Of a DNA stretch of 54,972 bases, positions 7,590 through 15,126 are shown one piece after another. The DNA lies in contig NZ_JACSNX010000018.1 in NCBI RefSeq assembly GCF_016902445.1, positions 1-54,972 of the forward strand, in the 5' to 3' direction. The notes beneath the pieces are model-generated. The model was given only the letters and a program-made list of their open reading frames with translations. It ran no database searches and was not told the DNA's origin. The translations under genes were made by a program, and so were the position numbers. The DNA comes from Oscillibacter valericigenes (GTDB taxonomy: Bacteria; Bacillota; Clostridia; Oscillospirales; Oscillospiraceae). The stretch's first letter is position 1; the number at the start of each line of letters is the position of its first letter.

Positions 7590-7766
7590 ATGTCATATTC
7601 ACCCATCTGCTTAGACTGCAAGTATTTTCTCCGGCACTACACCAGGCGGGAAAACGGCAGCTTCGTCCCCACGGCCTTCGGCCACTGTTATCATCCACGG
7701 ATCAAGCTCCGGGAGGTCGAGGATCCCGCCTGTGACAAATTTTTACCCCGGCGGGGCCGTACATAA
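7590..7766 (+). CDS. Small Cys/His-rich protein (58 aa)
   Basis: A short gene easily missed: ATG at 7590 with a perfect AAAGGAGGTG site and its own strong promoter. The protein begins MSYSPICLDCKYFLRHYTRR and has CLDC, a central GHCYHP, and a late C (DPACDKF), a spacing that suggests one zinc site (C-x2-C ... C-x2-H/C). No family is recognised. Divergent from the RHH regulator, whose operator overlaps its promoter. Followed by the DUF1540 gene 71 bases downstream, another small Cys-rich protein. Confidence 0.75.
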   Translation: MSYSPICLDCKYFLRHYTRRENGSFVPTAFGHCYHPRIKLREVEDPACDKFLPRRGRT

Positions 7767-7837
7767 CCCGCCCGCTCCTGCGCACACTAGAGGGCGGCGA
7801 AAGCCACTCATTTTTTCACGCAGGAGGATCTTTTGTT

Positions 7838-8023
7838 ATGACGAATACCAACAACGGCTGCGCCTGCACCCCCAACCAGAGCATCAAGTGCACGGTCACC
7901 AACTGCGCCCACCACTGCCAGGACCAGAACTACTGCGGTCTGAACACCATCACCGTGGGCACCCATGAGACCAACCCCACCAAGGTGGAGTGCACCGACT
8001 GCCAGAGCTTCCAGATGAAATAA
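7838..8023 (+). CDS. DUF1540 domain protein
   Basis: A 61-residue Cys-rich protein with the DUF1540 pattern: IKCTVTNCAHHCQDQNYC followed by ECTDCQSF near the C-terminus, eight cysteines in all, likely binding metal. Function unknown; the family is common in spore-forming Clostridia. AGGAGG precedes the ATG. The 71 bases upstream contain only the ribosome binding site and nothing else recognisable. Confidence 0.88.
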   Translation: MTNTNNGCACTPNQSIKCTVTNCAHHCQDQNYCGLNTITVGTHETNPTKVECTDCQSFQMK

Positions 8024-8098
8024 ATCCCTCGCTGGGCTTCGGGCGCCTTCCCGGTCCCGAAGCCCGCCGCTTACATACCCAGAGAAAGGCGGGATCCC

Positions 8099-8452
8099 AT
8101 GGAGCATCACTGGCCGGCCCGGATCGCCGGCGCCGCGGCGGGACTGGCCAACGGCCTCTTCGGCGGGGGCGGCGGCATGGTCTTTCTGCCTATCCTCTCC
8201 CGGTGGGGCCGCCTGGACCAGCGGAAGCTGTACGCCACCTGCGTTGGGGTCATCTTTCCGGTGTGCCTGGTGTCCGCCGCCGTGTACCTGTTCCGCGGGG
8301 AGCTCTCCCTGCTGACGGCGCTGCCCTATCTTCTGGGCGGCCTGGCGGGCGGCTGGATCGGCGGGAAGCTGTACGGAAAGATCTCCATCCGGTGGCTGAA
8401 GTGGCTCTTCGCCGCCTTTCTCTTCTATGCGGGGGTGAAATATCTGCTGTGA
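8099..8452 (+). CDS. TauE/SafE-like permease, first half
   Basis: A 117-residue membrane protein with about four hydrophobic segments. The N-terminus has the TauE/SafE signature GLANGLFGGGGGMVFLPIL, and the middle has PYLLGGLAGGWIGGKLYGKI, also typical. Full-length TauE/SafE (DUF81) proteins, putative sulfite or organosulfonate exporters, are about 250 residues, made of two such repeats. Here each repeat is a separate gene. The stop overlaps the GTG start of the next gene (GTGA), so the two are translationally coupled and probably form one transporter. Confidence 0.82.
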   Translation: MEHHWPARIAGAAAGLANGLFGGGGGMVFLPILSRWGRLDQRKLYATCVGVIFPVCLVSAAVYLFRGELSLLTALPYLLGGLAGGWIGGKLYGKISIRWLKWLFAAFLFYAGVKYLL

Positions 8453-8820
8453 CAGACTGGATCCTTCCCTTCCTCTGCGGTCTGGGGGCCAGCATCCTCT
8501 CCGCCTGGGGCGTGGGCGGCGGCACGCTGCTGCTGTTGGTGATGACCCTCTTCCTGGACATCGACCAGCGGACGGCCCAGGGCATCAACCTGCTGTTCTT
8601 CCTGCCTGCCGCCGCCTCTGCTCTGGTGTGCCACGCCAGAAGCGGCTATCTGGACAGGCCCACCCTCAAAAATGCCATCCCGGCGGCCCTGGCCGCCGCC
8701 CTGGCAGGGGCCTGGATCGCCACCGGCCTGGATGTGGAGGTGCTGCGCAGGCCCTTCGGCGTGTATCTGCTGCTCTCCGGCGTCAGCCTGCTTTGGCCGG
8801 CAAAGAAGGAAAAGACGTGA
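8449..8820 (+). CDS. TauE/SafE-like permease, second half
   Basis: A 123-residue membrane protein starting with GTG at 8449, overlapping the previous stop by 4 bases. It has the repeat motif LGASILSAWGVGGGTLLLLVM and QGINLLFFLPAAASAL, matching the other half of TauE/SafE proteins, and about four membrane helices. It lacks its own strong ribosome binding site, as expected for coupled translation. The substrate is unknown. A terminator follows directly. Confidence 0.82.
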   Translation: MTDWILPFLCGLGASILSAWGVGGGTLLLLVMTLFLDIDQRTAQGINLLFFLPAAASALVCHARSGYLDRPTLKNAIPAALAAALAGAWIATGLDVEVLRRPFGVYLLLSGVSLLWPAKKEKT

Positions 8821-8845
8821 CCTGAAAACAGGTCACGTCTTTTTT
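8810..8845 (+). terminator. Terminator after the split permease
   Basis: A 14-bp stem, AAGACGTGACCT paired with AGGTCACGTCTT around a GAAAAC loop, followed by a T run. It overlaps the end of the gene and can also end the convergent htrA transcript. Confidence 0.88.
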
Positions 8846-8849
8846 CATC

Positions 8850-10121
8850 TCAGGAGGCGGCGTCGTTCAGTTCCAGTGTCACTTCCAGGCGCTGGCCGTC
8901 CCGCCAGATCTCCATGGTCACCTGGTCGCCCACATACAGCCCCCGCCGCACCCGCAGCAGATCCTGGCTGCTGTTCACCGGCGTACCGGCGGCAGAGAGG
9001 ATGAAATCCCCCGTCCGGATCCCCGCCAGATCGGCAGCGGAGCCGGCGGTCACATCGATCACCTGGATGCCCCGCAGGTCCTCCTCCAGCCAGGTGCCCA
9101 GCTGATTCACCGTCACGCCGAAGGTGGGCTCCGGCTGCACCTCGCCATAGGTCAGCAGGTCGTTCACCAGCCGCCGGATGGAGGCGGAGGGGATGGCAAA
9201 GCCCAGCCCCTCGATGTTGGAGTAGGAAGAGCTCATCTTGATGGTGTTGATGCCCACCACCTGGCCGTAGGCATTGATGAGGGGGCCGCCGGAGTTGCCG
9301 GAGTTCAGCGCCGCGTTGGTCTGGATCAGCGTCATGGTCCGGCCGTCCACCCACACGTCCCGGTTGATGGCGGAGACGATGCCGTCCGTCAGCGTGCCGC
9401 GGAGCTCCACGCCCAGGGGGTTGCCGATGGCGTAGACCCGGTCCCCCACCGCCAGCTGGTCGGAATCTCCGAAGGTGGCGGCGGGCAGGCCCGTCAGCTC
9501 CACCTTCAGCACCGCCAGGTCGTTCCGCTCATCTCCGGCCACATACCGGGCCTCATAGCTCTGCCCCGTGTCCAGGGTGATGGAGCAGTCCCTGCCCCCG
9601 GCCAGCACATGGTGGTTGGTCAGGATATAGCCGTCAGACCGGAAGATGACGCCGGTGCCCACGGACACGCTGCCGTCCAGCTGGGCCAGCACCGTCACCA
9701 CCGACGGGTTCACCCGCTGGTAGATCTCCTGGGCAGTCAGCTCCGGGCCGTGGTCCGTCTCCACTTCCAGCACCACGCCCTCACCGGTGGGATAGGTGGG
9801 AATGGTGATCTCCTGGGAGGCGGAGGCATCCTCCTCCCACCCGAAGTCATAGTCATATTCAAAGGGGTCCTTTGGATCGTCCGCAAAAAAGATGTCCCAG
9901 ATCCACAGTCCCGCTCCGATGCCCACCGCCACTGTCAGGCAGATCAGAAAGATCCACAGCCCTGTCCGGCGCTTTTTCCGGCGCTCCGCCGGCGGCGGGG
10001 GCGTCATCCGCCCCGGCAGGGGACGGCTGTACCGCTCCACCACCTCGCCGGGCACCGGCTGCCGGTAGGTCTCCACCACCTCTTCAGGTCCCTGGGACAT
10101 CAACTGCTCTTTTTCCTCCAT
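8850..10121 (-). CDS. htrA: HtrA/DegP-like serine protease with PDZ domain
   Basis: A 423-residue membrane-anchored protease. Residues 1-50 are cytoplasmic and Pro-rich, one helix spans about 53-74, then the trypsin-like domain with catalytic His in TNHHVLAG, Asp in RNDLAVLKV and Ser in NSGNSGGPL, and a single C-terminal PDZ domain (GIQVIDVTAGSAADLAGIRTGDFI). It degrades misfolded exported proteins at the outer face of the membrane. The ATG at 10121 is 7 bases from the kinase stop, with GAGG inside the kinase gene's end. It is the last gene of a regulator-kinase-HtrA run, as in Wal- or Css-type loci. Confidence 0.93.
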   Translation of the reverse strand: MEEKEQLMSQGPEEVVETYRQPVPGEVVERYSRPLPGRMTPPPPAERRKKRRTGLWIFLICLTVAVGIGAGLWIWDIFFADDPKDPFEYDYDFGWEEDASASQEITIPTYPTGEGVVLEVETDHGPELTAQEIYQRVNPSVVTVLAQLDGSVSVGTGVIFRSDGYILTNHHVLAGGRDCSITLDTGQSYEARYVAGDERNDLAVLKVELTGLPAATFGDSDQLAVGDRVYAIGNPLGVELRGTLTDGIVSAINRDVWVDGRTMTLIQTNAALNSGNSGGPLINAYGQVVGINTIKMSSSYSNIEGLGFAIPSASIRRLVNDLLTYGEVQPEPTFGVTVNQLGTWLEEDLRGIQVIDVTAGSAADLAGIRTGDFILSAAGTPVNSSQDLLRVRRGLYVGDQVTMEIWRDGQRLEVTLELNDAAS

Positions 10122-10128
10122 GCACGCC

Positions 10129-11607
10129 TCATTCCGTGGCCAGGGAGAAGGAGAACGTGGTCACGCCGTCCTCGCTGGTCACACTGATCTTTTCCTTATG
10201 CTGCTCCAAAATCGTCTTGACGATGTACAGCCCCAGGCCGTAACCGTCCTTGTCCTCGCTGCGGGACTTGTCGCTTTTGTGGAACCGCTCGAACAGCAGG
10301 GGCAGTTCCTCCGCAGGGATGGTCTCGCCTACGTTCCGCACCGTCACCCGGGCCTTTCCGTCGATATTGGTGACGCCCAGATAGAGGGTAGACCCCTCCC
10401 GGGCGAACTTGGTGGCGTTTTCCAGCAGGTTGTAGATCACCTGGGTGATCATGTCCTTGTCCCCCAGCACCAGAATGGGCTCCTCGGGGATGTCGGCGTC
10501 CACGTCCAGATTCCGGTCCGTGATCTTCCGCTCCATGGAGATCAGCACCCGGCGCATGCTCTCGCAGATGTCGAAGTGCTTGCCCTCCCGCAGGGGGTCC
10601 ATGGCCTGCAGCTGGCTCACGTCCAGCATCCGCCGCACCAGGCGACTCAGCCGCCGGCTCTCGTCGGAGATAATTTGCAGATACTGCCGCTCGTTCTCCG
10701 GCGGGATGGTGCCGTCCAAAATGCCGTCGGTATAGCCGGCGATGGTGGTCATGGGGGTCTTCAGCTCGTGGGAGATGTTGGCGATGAACTCCCGCCGCTG
10801 CCGCTCCGTCTGCTGCAGGCTCTCCGCCATGTTGTTGAAGGAGGCGGCCAGCTCTCCCAGCTCGTCGTCCCGGCCGTAGTCGTTCATGCGGATGTCAAAG
10901 TCCCCCTCCGCATAGCGGCGGGTGGCCCTGGCCATCTCCCGGATGGGCTGGATCTGCCGCATGGTGGTGATGGAGGATGCCATGAAGGAGATCATCAGCA
11001 CCACGAACGCCGTCATGAAAAACAGGCCGATAAAGCCGGACCACATGTTGTCCAGCGAGGTGGTCACAGAGACCGCGTAGATCACGCCCACCGGCTCCTT
11101 GGAATCCGCGCTCACTGCCGGGACGCCCACCACGAACCGCTTGTTGGCGTAAAGCCCGTCCACATCCGTCCGCCGGGAGCTGATCCCCTCTTTCAGCACC
11201 TCCGCCGTCATGTCCTCCGGCATGGTCACCACCAGGCCGCTGAGCGACGCGTCTGTGGACAGCAGCACATGGCCGTCCACGTCACAGATCATGAAATCCA
11301 CCTCTGACACCGTGGCGGCAAAGGACGCCAGCCGCTGGAAGTCCTGCTCGTTCTGAAGCTCCTCCATGTCCAGATAGCGGCCGTTTTCCAGATAGCTGAC
11401 GGAAAGCTGTCCCACCACCTGGGCCTGGGCTGCAAGATCCTCGTCCTCCCGGCCGCGGGCATAGCTGTAGCTCAGGGAGAAAAAGGACGCTCCCAGCAAA
11501 AACAGTGTCAGGAGCACCATGCCGACGGTGACGAACATCTGCCGCCAGTACAGGCCCCTGAACTTGCTATGGATCCGTTTTGCGATGCGCGCGAGTCGTA
11601 TTTTCAT
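10129..11607 (-). CDS. Sensor histidine kinase
   Basis: A 492-residue membrane kinase. Helix at about residues 24-48, an extracellular domain of roughly 120 residues, a second helix (about 188-210), HAMP domain (IREMARATRRYAEGDFDIRM), HisKA with the phosphoacceptor in ISHELKTPMTTIAGY, and the ATPase domain with NLLENATKF (N box) and DKDGYGLGLYIVKTI (G2 box). No PAS domain is visible. Partner is the response regulator at 11887-12591, and it precedes htrA, suggesting a cell-envelope stress circuit (inference). In this gene pair the intergenic space has been enlarged by element E2 and a duplicated 87-bp piece of the regulator gene. Confidence 0.94.
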   Translation of the reverse strand: MKIRLARIAKRIHSKFRGLYWRQMFVTVGMVLLTLFLLGASFFSLSYSYARGREDEDLAAQAQVVGQLSVSYLENGRYLDMEELQNEQDFQRLASFAATVSEVDFMICDVDGHVLLSTDASLSGLVVTMPEDMTAEVLKEGISSRRTDVDGLYANKRFVVGVPAVSADSKEPVGVIYAVSVTTSLDNMWSGFIGLFFMTAFVVLMISFMASSITTMRQIQPIREMARATRRYAEGDFDIRMNDYGRDDELGELAASFNNMAESLQQTERQRREFIANISHELKTPMTTIAGYTDGILDGTIPPENERQYLQIISDESRRLSRLVRRMLDVSQLQAMDPLREGKHFDICESMRRVLISMERKITDRNLDVDADIPEEPILVLGDKDMITQVIYNLLENATKFAREGSTLYLGVTNIDGKARVTVRNVGETIPAEELPLLFERFHKSDKSRSEDKDGYGLGLYIVKTILEQHKEKISVTSEDGVTTFSFSLATE

Positions 11608-11628
11608 GAGACCTCCCTGCCCGGTTTT

Positions 11629-11660
11629 CCGCCTGCAAAGGCAGCTGCCTTTGCAGGCGG
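11629..11660. promoter_or_regulatory. Perfect 32-bp palindrome before the kinase gene
   Basis: 16-base arms with no spacer, centred between 11644 and 11645, right arm CTGCCTTTGCAGGCGG. It is 22 bases upstream of the kinase start codon. As RNA it would form a long hairpin next to the ribosome binding site. Role unknown. Confidence 0.75.
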
Positions 11661-11663
11661 TCT

Positions 11664-11750
11664 CGTCAGCTCTCCTTCGCGCCCGGGGCGCCTGCCAGCT
11701 CGAACTTGTATCCCACGCCCCACACGGTCTTCAGCGCCCACTGGTCGCTG
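11664..11750 (-). repeat. Outer copy of the response regulator 3' end
   Basis: 87 bases identical to 11885-11971. They encode the last 27 residues of the response regulator in frame (ending ELAGAPGAKES and TGA) but have no start codon or ribosome binding site of their own. They are separated from the intact gene by element E2. Confidence 0.95.
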
Positions 11751-11884
11751 TCTCCCCAGGGACCGTGGGTCCCCGGGGGCCCCTTTTCAAACAGGCCTGC
11801 CGGAAGTGAATCCCGTCAGTCCCAAGGGCCCTCCGGGCCGCTTGACGCCGCTGCCGCGGCGCCCGGGGCGCTGCCCCGGGAAAA
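11751..11884 (-). mobile_element. E2: small structured element at the 3' end of the response regulator gene
   Basis: A 134-bp non-coding segment between two copies of the regulator 3' end. It has the same hairpin order as E1 and E3: H1 11846-11861 (loop GGCA on the coding strand), H2 11823-11844 (CAAG, GGCCC stem, GGA loop, CTTG), H3 11794-11822 (loop TTCAC, conserved A-G mismatch), H4 11759-11773. Primary sequence is diverged from E1 but the pairs are kept. It lies inside the regulator-kinase operon. Confidence 0.75.
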
Positions 11885-11886
11885 CG

Positions 11887-12591
11887 TCAGCTCTCCTTCG
11901 CGCCCGGGGCGCCTGCCAGCTCGAACTTGTATCCCACGCCCCACACGGTCTTCAGCGCCCACTGGTCGCTGACGTTTTCGATCTTCTCCCGCAGGCGCTT
12001 GATGTGGACGTCCACTGTCCGGCTGTCGCCGAAGTAGTCGAACCCCCACACCTCGTCCAGCAGCTGGTTGCGGGTGTACACCCGGTTGGGGGTGGAGGCC
12101 AGATGGTACAGCAGTTCCAGCTCCTTGGGGGGCGTGTCGATCTTCTTCCCGTCCACGATCAGCTCGTAGGAGTCCAGGTCGATCACCAGCTTGTCGAACG
12201 TCAGCCGCTTGCTGGTGTCGTTGGGGATCTCCGTCCGCCGCAGGACGGCGTTGATGCGGGCGATGAGCTCCTTCATCTCAAAGGGCTTGACCACGTAGTC
12301 GTCCGCCCCCATCTCCAGGCCCTGGATGCGGTCGAACACCTCGCCCTTGGCCGTCAGCATGATGATGGGCACCTTGCTGGTCTCCCGGATCTTGGCGCAG
12401 ACGGCCCAGCCGTCCATCACCGGCAGCATGATGTCCAGCAGGATCAGGTCCGGCACCTGCTTCTGGAATTCCTCGATGGCCTTTCCGCCGTCTCCGGCGA
12501 TGCGGACGTCAAAGCCCTCCTTCACCAGGTACATATGGATCAGGTCACAGATATTGCGGTCGTCCTCCACGACCAGGATGTTGCGGCCCAT
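11887..12591 (-). CDS. OmpR/PhoB-family response regulator
   Basis: A 234-residue two-domain regulator. The receiver (residues 1-120) has the acidic pair DD in ILVVEDDRNI, the phosphorylated Asp in LILLDIMLPVMDGW, the Thr in IIMLTAKGE and the Lys in DDYVVKPFEMKEL. The winged-helix DNA-binding domain (about 133-228) ends with SRTVDVHIKRLREKI and TVWGVGYKFE. The ATG at 12591 has GGGAGG upstream. A TATAAT lies at 12694-12699 on this strand. Probable target includes htrA downstream, but this is inference. Its 3' end is duplicated at 11664-11750. Confidence 0.95.
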   Translation of the reverse strand: MGRNILVVEDDRNICDLIHMYLVKEGFDVRIAGDGGKAIEEFQKQVPDLILLDIMLPVMDGWAVCAKIRETSKVPIIMLTAKGEVFDRIQGLEMGADDYVVKPFEMKELIARINAVLRRTEIPNDTSKRLTFDKLVIDLDSYELIVDGKKIDTPPKELELLYHLASTPNRVYTRNQLLDEVWGFDYFGDSRTVDVHIKRLREKIENVSDQWALKTVWGVGYKFELAGAPGAKES

Positions 12592-12749
12592 GGCGCTCCC
12601 TCCCAATTCGATATGTCTCTGTTCCGCCGCGTGCGGTGCCCGTCCGGGCGGCATCACCGCCAGGAGCACGATCCTCCTGCTTTGTTACTTTTTATTATAT
12701 CCGCTCCCGTGGGCGTATGTTGAATATTCTGTAAATCTTGGAAAAGTTC

Positions 12750-13877
12750 TCAGGAAACCGTCTCTGTCATGGCCAGGCAGCGGTCATCCGCCGCCTCCGC
12801 CGCCGACAGGAACGAGCCCAGGCCGGCGGCATTTGCGCCGTCTCCCAGCCAGACAGTGACAGCCCCGGACCGGCTGGTCACCCGCTGGAACAGGGTGTCC
12901 GCCGCACCGGTGCTGCTGAGCGGATATGCCGACCGGTCCAGGTCCGGCGTCAGGCAGCAGAACCCTGCCGCCTCCGCCTCCGCGACGGCCTCCGCCGTGG
13001 CGTTCCGGATCCAGGCCAGACGGGTCTTCACACTGGCGGCCTGGGACAGCAGGCGGTTCCCCGCCTCCAGCTGCTCCGTCACCGGGCGGTCATCCGCAGC
13101 GTCCGCGATGAGCCCGATGGCCTGTCCGGCGGCGGACATCCGCCGCAGCAGATCACCGGCCTCCTCCAGGAATCCAGCCGTGCAGTAGAAAGCGGCCTGG
13201 GCGTCATAGCGGTCCAGCGTGTCCAGCAGGGACGAAACGGCCGCCGATTCCGCAGCCTCCATGCTCAGGTAAATCCGCTGGCCCGTCACGACAGACGGCT
13301 CCGACTGTTCGGGAACGGTCTCCTCCGCCGCGGTGCCCTGATTCCGCAGATACTGGCTGTATTCATAATCCATCCGGGATCTGGCGGCGTCGGCAAAGTA
13401 CCGCTCCTCCATGTCCATGTCCGGATTGCGGACCCACACCAGGTAGCCCCGGTCCACCTCCACCGTGGAGTAGAGCAGTCCGAAGCACCGGGCGATCAGG
13501 GAGATGGGCAGGAAGATGACGCCTCCCCGCTGGATGGGCTTCTGGAAATACATATTGCCCTCGTTGTCGATGGCGTAGTCCTTGTTCAGGTCGAACACCA
13601 GGGAACTGTAAATGGTGTCGTCCACATACAGCAGCACGGTCTGCTTGGCGATGTTGGGGTAATAGGACACGCCCAGATCCCGGCCCACGCCGGTAAAGAT
13701 GGTGCTGGGCACGTACAGATACCCGCCGGACCAGAAGGGCATGGTGGCGTCCGACAGGGACAGGACGTTTTTATTCACAGCAGTGAAATACACTGTTCCG
13801 GCCGCCTCCGACGGCACTGCTGACATCTGGAACACCAGCAGCAGGCACAGGAGCAGCGCGGCGAGCTTTCGTCTCAT
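12750..13877 (-). CDS. Secreted protein, copper-amine-oxidase-N-like plus degenerate deacetylase-like domain
   Basis: A 375-residue exported protein with a clear signal peptide (MRRKLAALLLCLLLVFQ... SAVPSEAAG). Residues about 28-140 resemble the copper amine oxidase N-terminal-like (CuAO_N1/stalk) domain found on many clostridial envelope proteins. The rest (about 190-375) begins RIYLSMEAAE and has the length and order of a polysaccharide deacetylase barrel, but I cannot find the metal-binding Asp and His-x3-His residues, so it is probably inactive or only distantly related. It sits between spoIID and the regulator-kinase-htrA genes. Confidence 0.7.
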   Translation of the reverse strand: MRRKLAALLLCLLLVFQMSAVPSEAAGTVYFTAVNKNVLSLSDATMPFWSGGYLYVPSTIFTGVGRDLGVSYYPNIAKQTVLLYVDDTIYSSLVFDLNKDYAIDNEGNMYFQKPIQRGGVIFLPISLIARCFGLLYSTVEVDRGYLVWVRNPDMDMEERYFADAARSRMDYEYSQYLRNQGTAAEETVPEQSEPSVVTGQRIYLSMEAAESAAVSSLLDTLDRYDAQAAFYCTAGFLEEAGDLLRRMSAAGQAIGLIADAADDRPVTEQLEAGNRLLSQAASVKTRLAWIRNATAEAVAEAEAAGFCCLTPDLDRSAYPLSSTGAADTLFQRVTSRSGAVTVWLGDGANAAGLGSFLSAAEAADDRCLAMTETVS

Positions 13878-13949
13878 GGCTTCCCCCTTCCCAGGGACCT
13901 TGTTTCTGAATATTGTATTTTACCACAAGACCGGCTTTTTTGTAAAGGG

Positions 13950-14978
13950 TCACCCCATTGCGGCGGCGGTGTAGGGCTCCACGGTGACGCCGGTATAATA
14001 GTGGGTGAGGATCTCCCGGTAGCCCGCCCCCTCCTTCGCCATCTGGTTAGCGCCGTACTGGCTCATGCCCACGCCGTGGCCGTAGCCGGTGACGTAGAAT
14101 ATCAGCTTGCCGTCCTCCGCCTCCCACTCAAAGCAGGCGGACCGCAGGCCCAGGACGCTCCGCAGGGTGCTGCCCTTCATGGTCACACCGCCCACGTCCA
14201 CCGTCTCCACGCTGCCGGCGGTATCCGTCACCGCGTTTTGCAGCCAGCTGCTCACATCGCCGGAGAGGTCCGCCTCCGGATAGGAGGCCAGCACCTTCTG
14301 CCGGAACTCCTCTGCCGTAAACTCCACCCGGCTGTAGTAGTTGGGGATGCTGTCCGCCGGCTCCGGCGATTCCACCGCCTGGAGATAGGGCAGGTCGCTG
14401 ACCCACACCTGGCCGGAGGCACGGGTCTGCCCGGCGGAGCAGGAGTGGAACACCGCCAGGATGGGCACGCCGCCGTACAGGATGGTCTCCCCGTCCGTTT
14501 CCCGGACGGCGGTCTCGATCTTCGCCTCGTTCTCGTCGGCGGCATCGCCCCAGTTGTTCCGGGCATTCTCCTCTGAGATGTACGCCTGACAGCAGGTGGA
14601 GTCCGTACAGATGTCCGCCGTGTCTCCGTGGTTGCCGCCGGTCTGCATCTTGTACAGGGTGTAGGTCCGGGCCGCCACTGCCTGGGCCTTCAGCGCCTCC
14701 GGCTCAAAGGAGGCGGGCATCTCCGCCCGGACCACGCCCACCAGGTACTCCCCCAGGGACATCTCCTCCACCGTGTCTCCCACCAGGACCTTCAGCACCA
14801 TCTCCGCATCCAGGTCCCCCGGCTGAAAGGGCTCCCGCTCCGACTCCACGGCAGTGGGATCGTCGGAGAACAGCTCCGTCCGAAAGGGCACCACCACCGC
14901 CAGGGGCAGGGCAAACAGCAGCACCAGCAGCACCGCGGAGATGGCGGCGCTCTGGTGAAGGTCAGAATGGCGTCTCAT
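13950..14978 (-). CDS. spoIID: Stage II sporulation protein D
   Basis: A 342-residue SpoIID, the lytic transglycosylase that with SpoIIM and SpoIIP drives engulfment by cutting septal peptidoglycan. One N-terminal membrane helix (residues about 13-32) is followed by the SpoIID domain: LGEYLVGVVRAEMPASFEPEALKAQ with the catalytic Glu in the RAEMP motif, ARTYTLY, CSAGQT, and the C-terminal YGHGVGMSQYGANQMA signature. An excellent match to a mother-cell (sigma-E) promoter lies upstream at 15023-15051. Confidence 0.96.
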   Translation of the reverse strand: MRRHSDLHQSAAISAVLLVLLFALPLAVVVPFRTELFSDDPTAVESEREPFQPGDLDAEMVLKVLVGDTVEEMSLGEYLVGVVRAEMPASFEPEALKAQAVAARTYTLYKMQTGGNHGDTADICTDSTCCQAYISEENARNNWGDAADENEAKIETAVRETDGETILYGGVPILAVFHSCSAGQTRASGQVWVSDLPYLQAVESPEPADSIPNYYSRVEFTAEEFRQKVLASYPEADLSGDVSSWLQNAVTDTAGSVETVDVGGVTMKGSTLRSVLGLRSACFEWEAEDGKLIFYVTGYGHGVGMSQYGANQMAKEGAGYREILTHYYTGVTVEPYTAAAMG

Positions 14979-15022
14979 GTTTCTCCTCCTCTTTCGTTTC
15001 CCGTCTGCGGGCCTGTCCCTTC

Positions 15023-15051
15023 ACTGTATGCGCCCGGACGGCGGAAAATGA
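15023..15051 (-). promoter_or_regulatory. Probable sigma-E promoter of spoIID
   Basis: On the minus strand TCATTTT (15045-15051), 14 bases, then CATACAGT (15023-15030), preceded by GG/GC as in known sigma-E sites (KMATATT-N14-CATACAHT). spoIID is sigma-E dependent in Bacillus subtilis. Confidence 0.7.
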
Positions 15052-15126
15052 GACCGGCATGGACAAATGGGTTTTCCCGTGTTATACTGACTTTCGAAAA
15101 TCTGTCATGCAAGGAGATCGGCTCCT

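Noticed and set aside
2294..11884. E elements as IS200/IS605 ends, group II introns or integron cassettes
   Set aside because: No transposase, intron domains or attC features; those elements do not create 50-90 bp in-frame duplications of the host gene.
12750..13877. Active polysaccharide deacetylase
   Set aside because: The fold-like order is there but the Asp and His metal ligands expected for activity could not be found.
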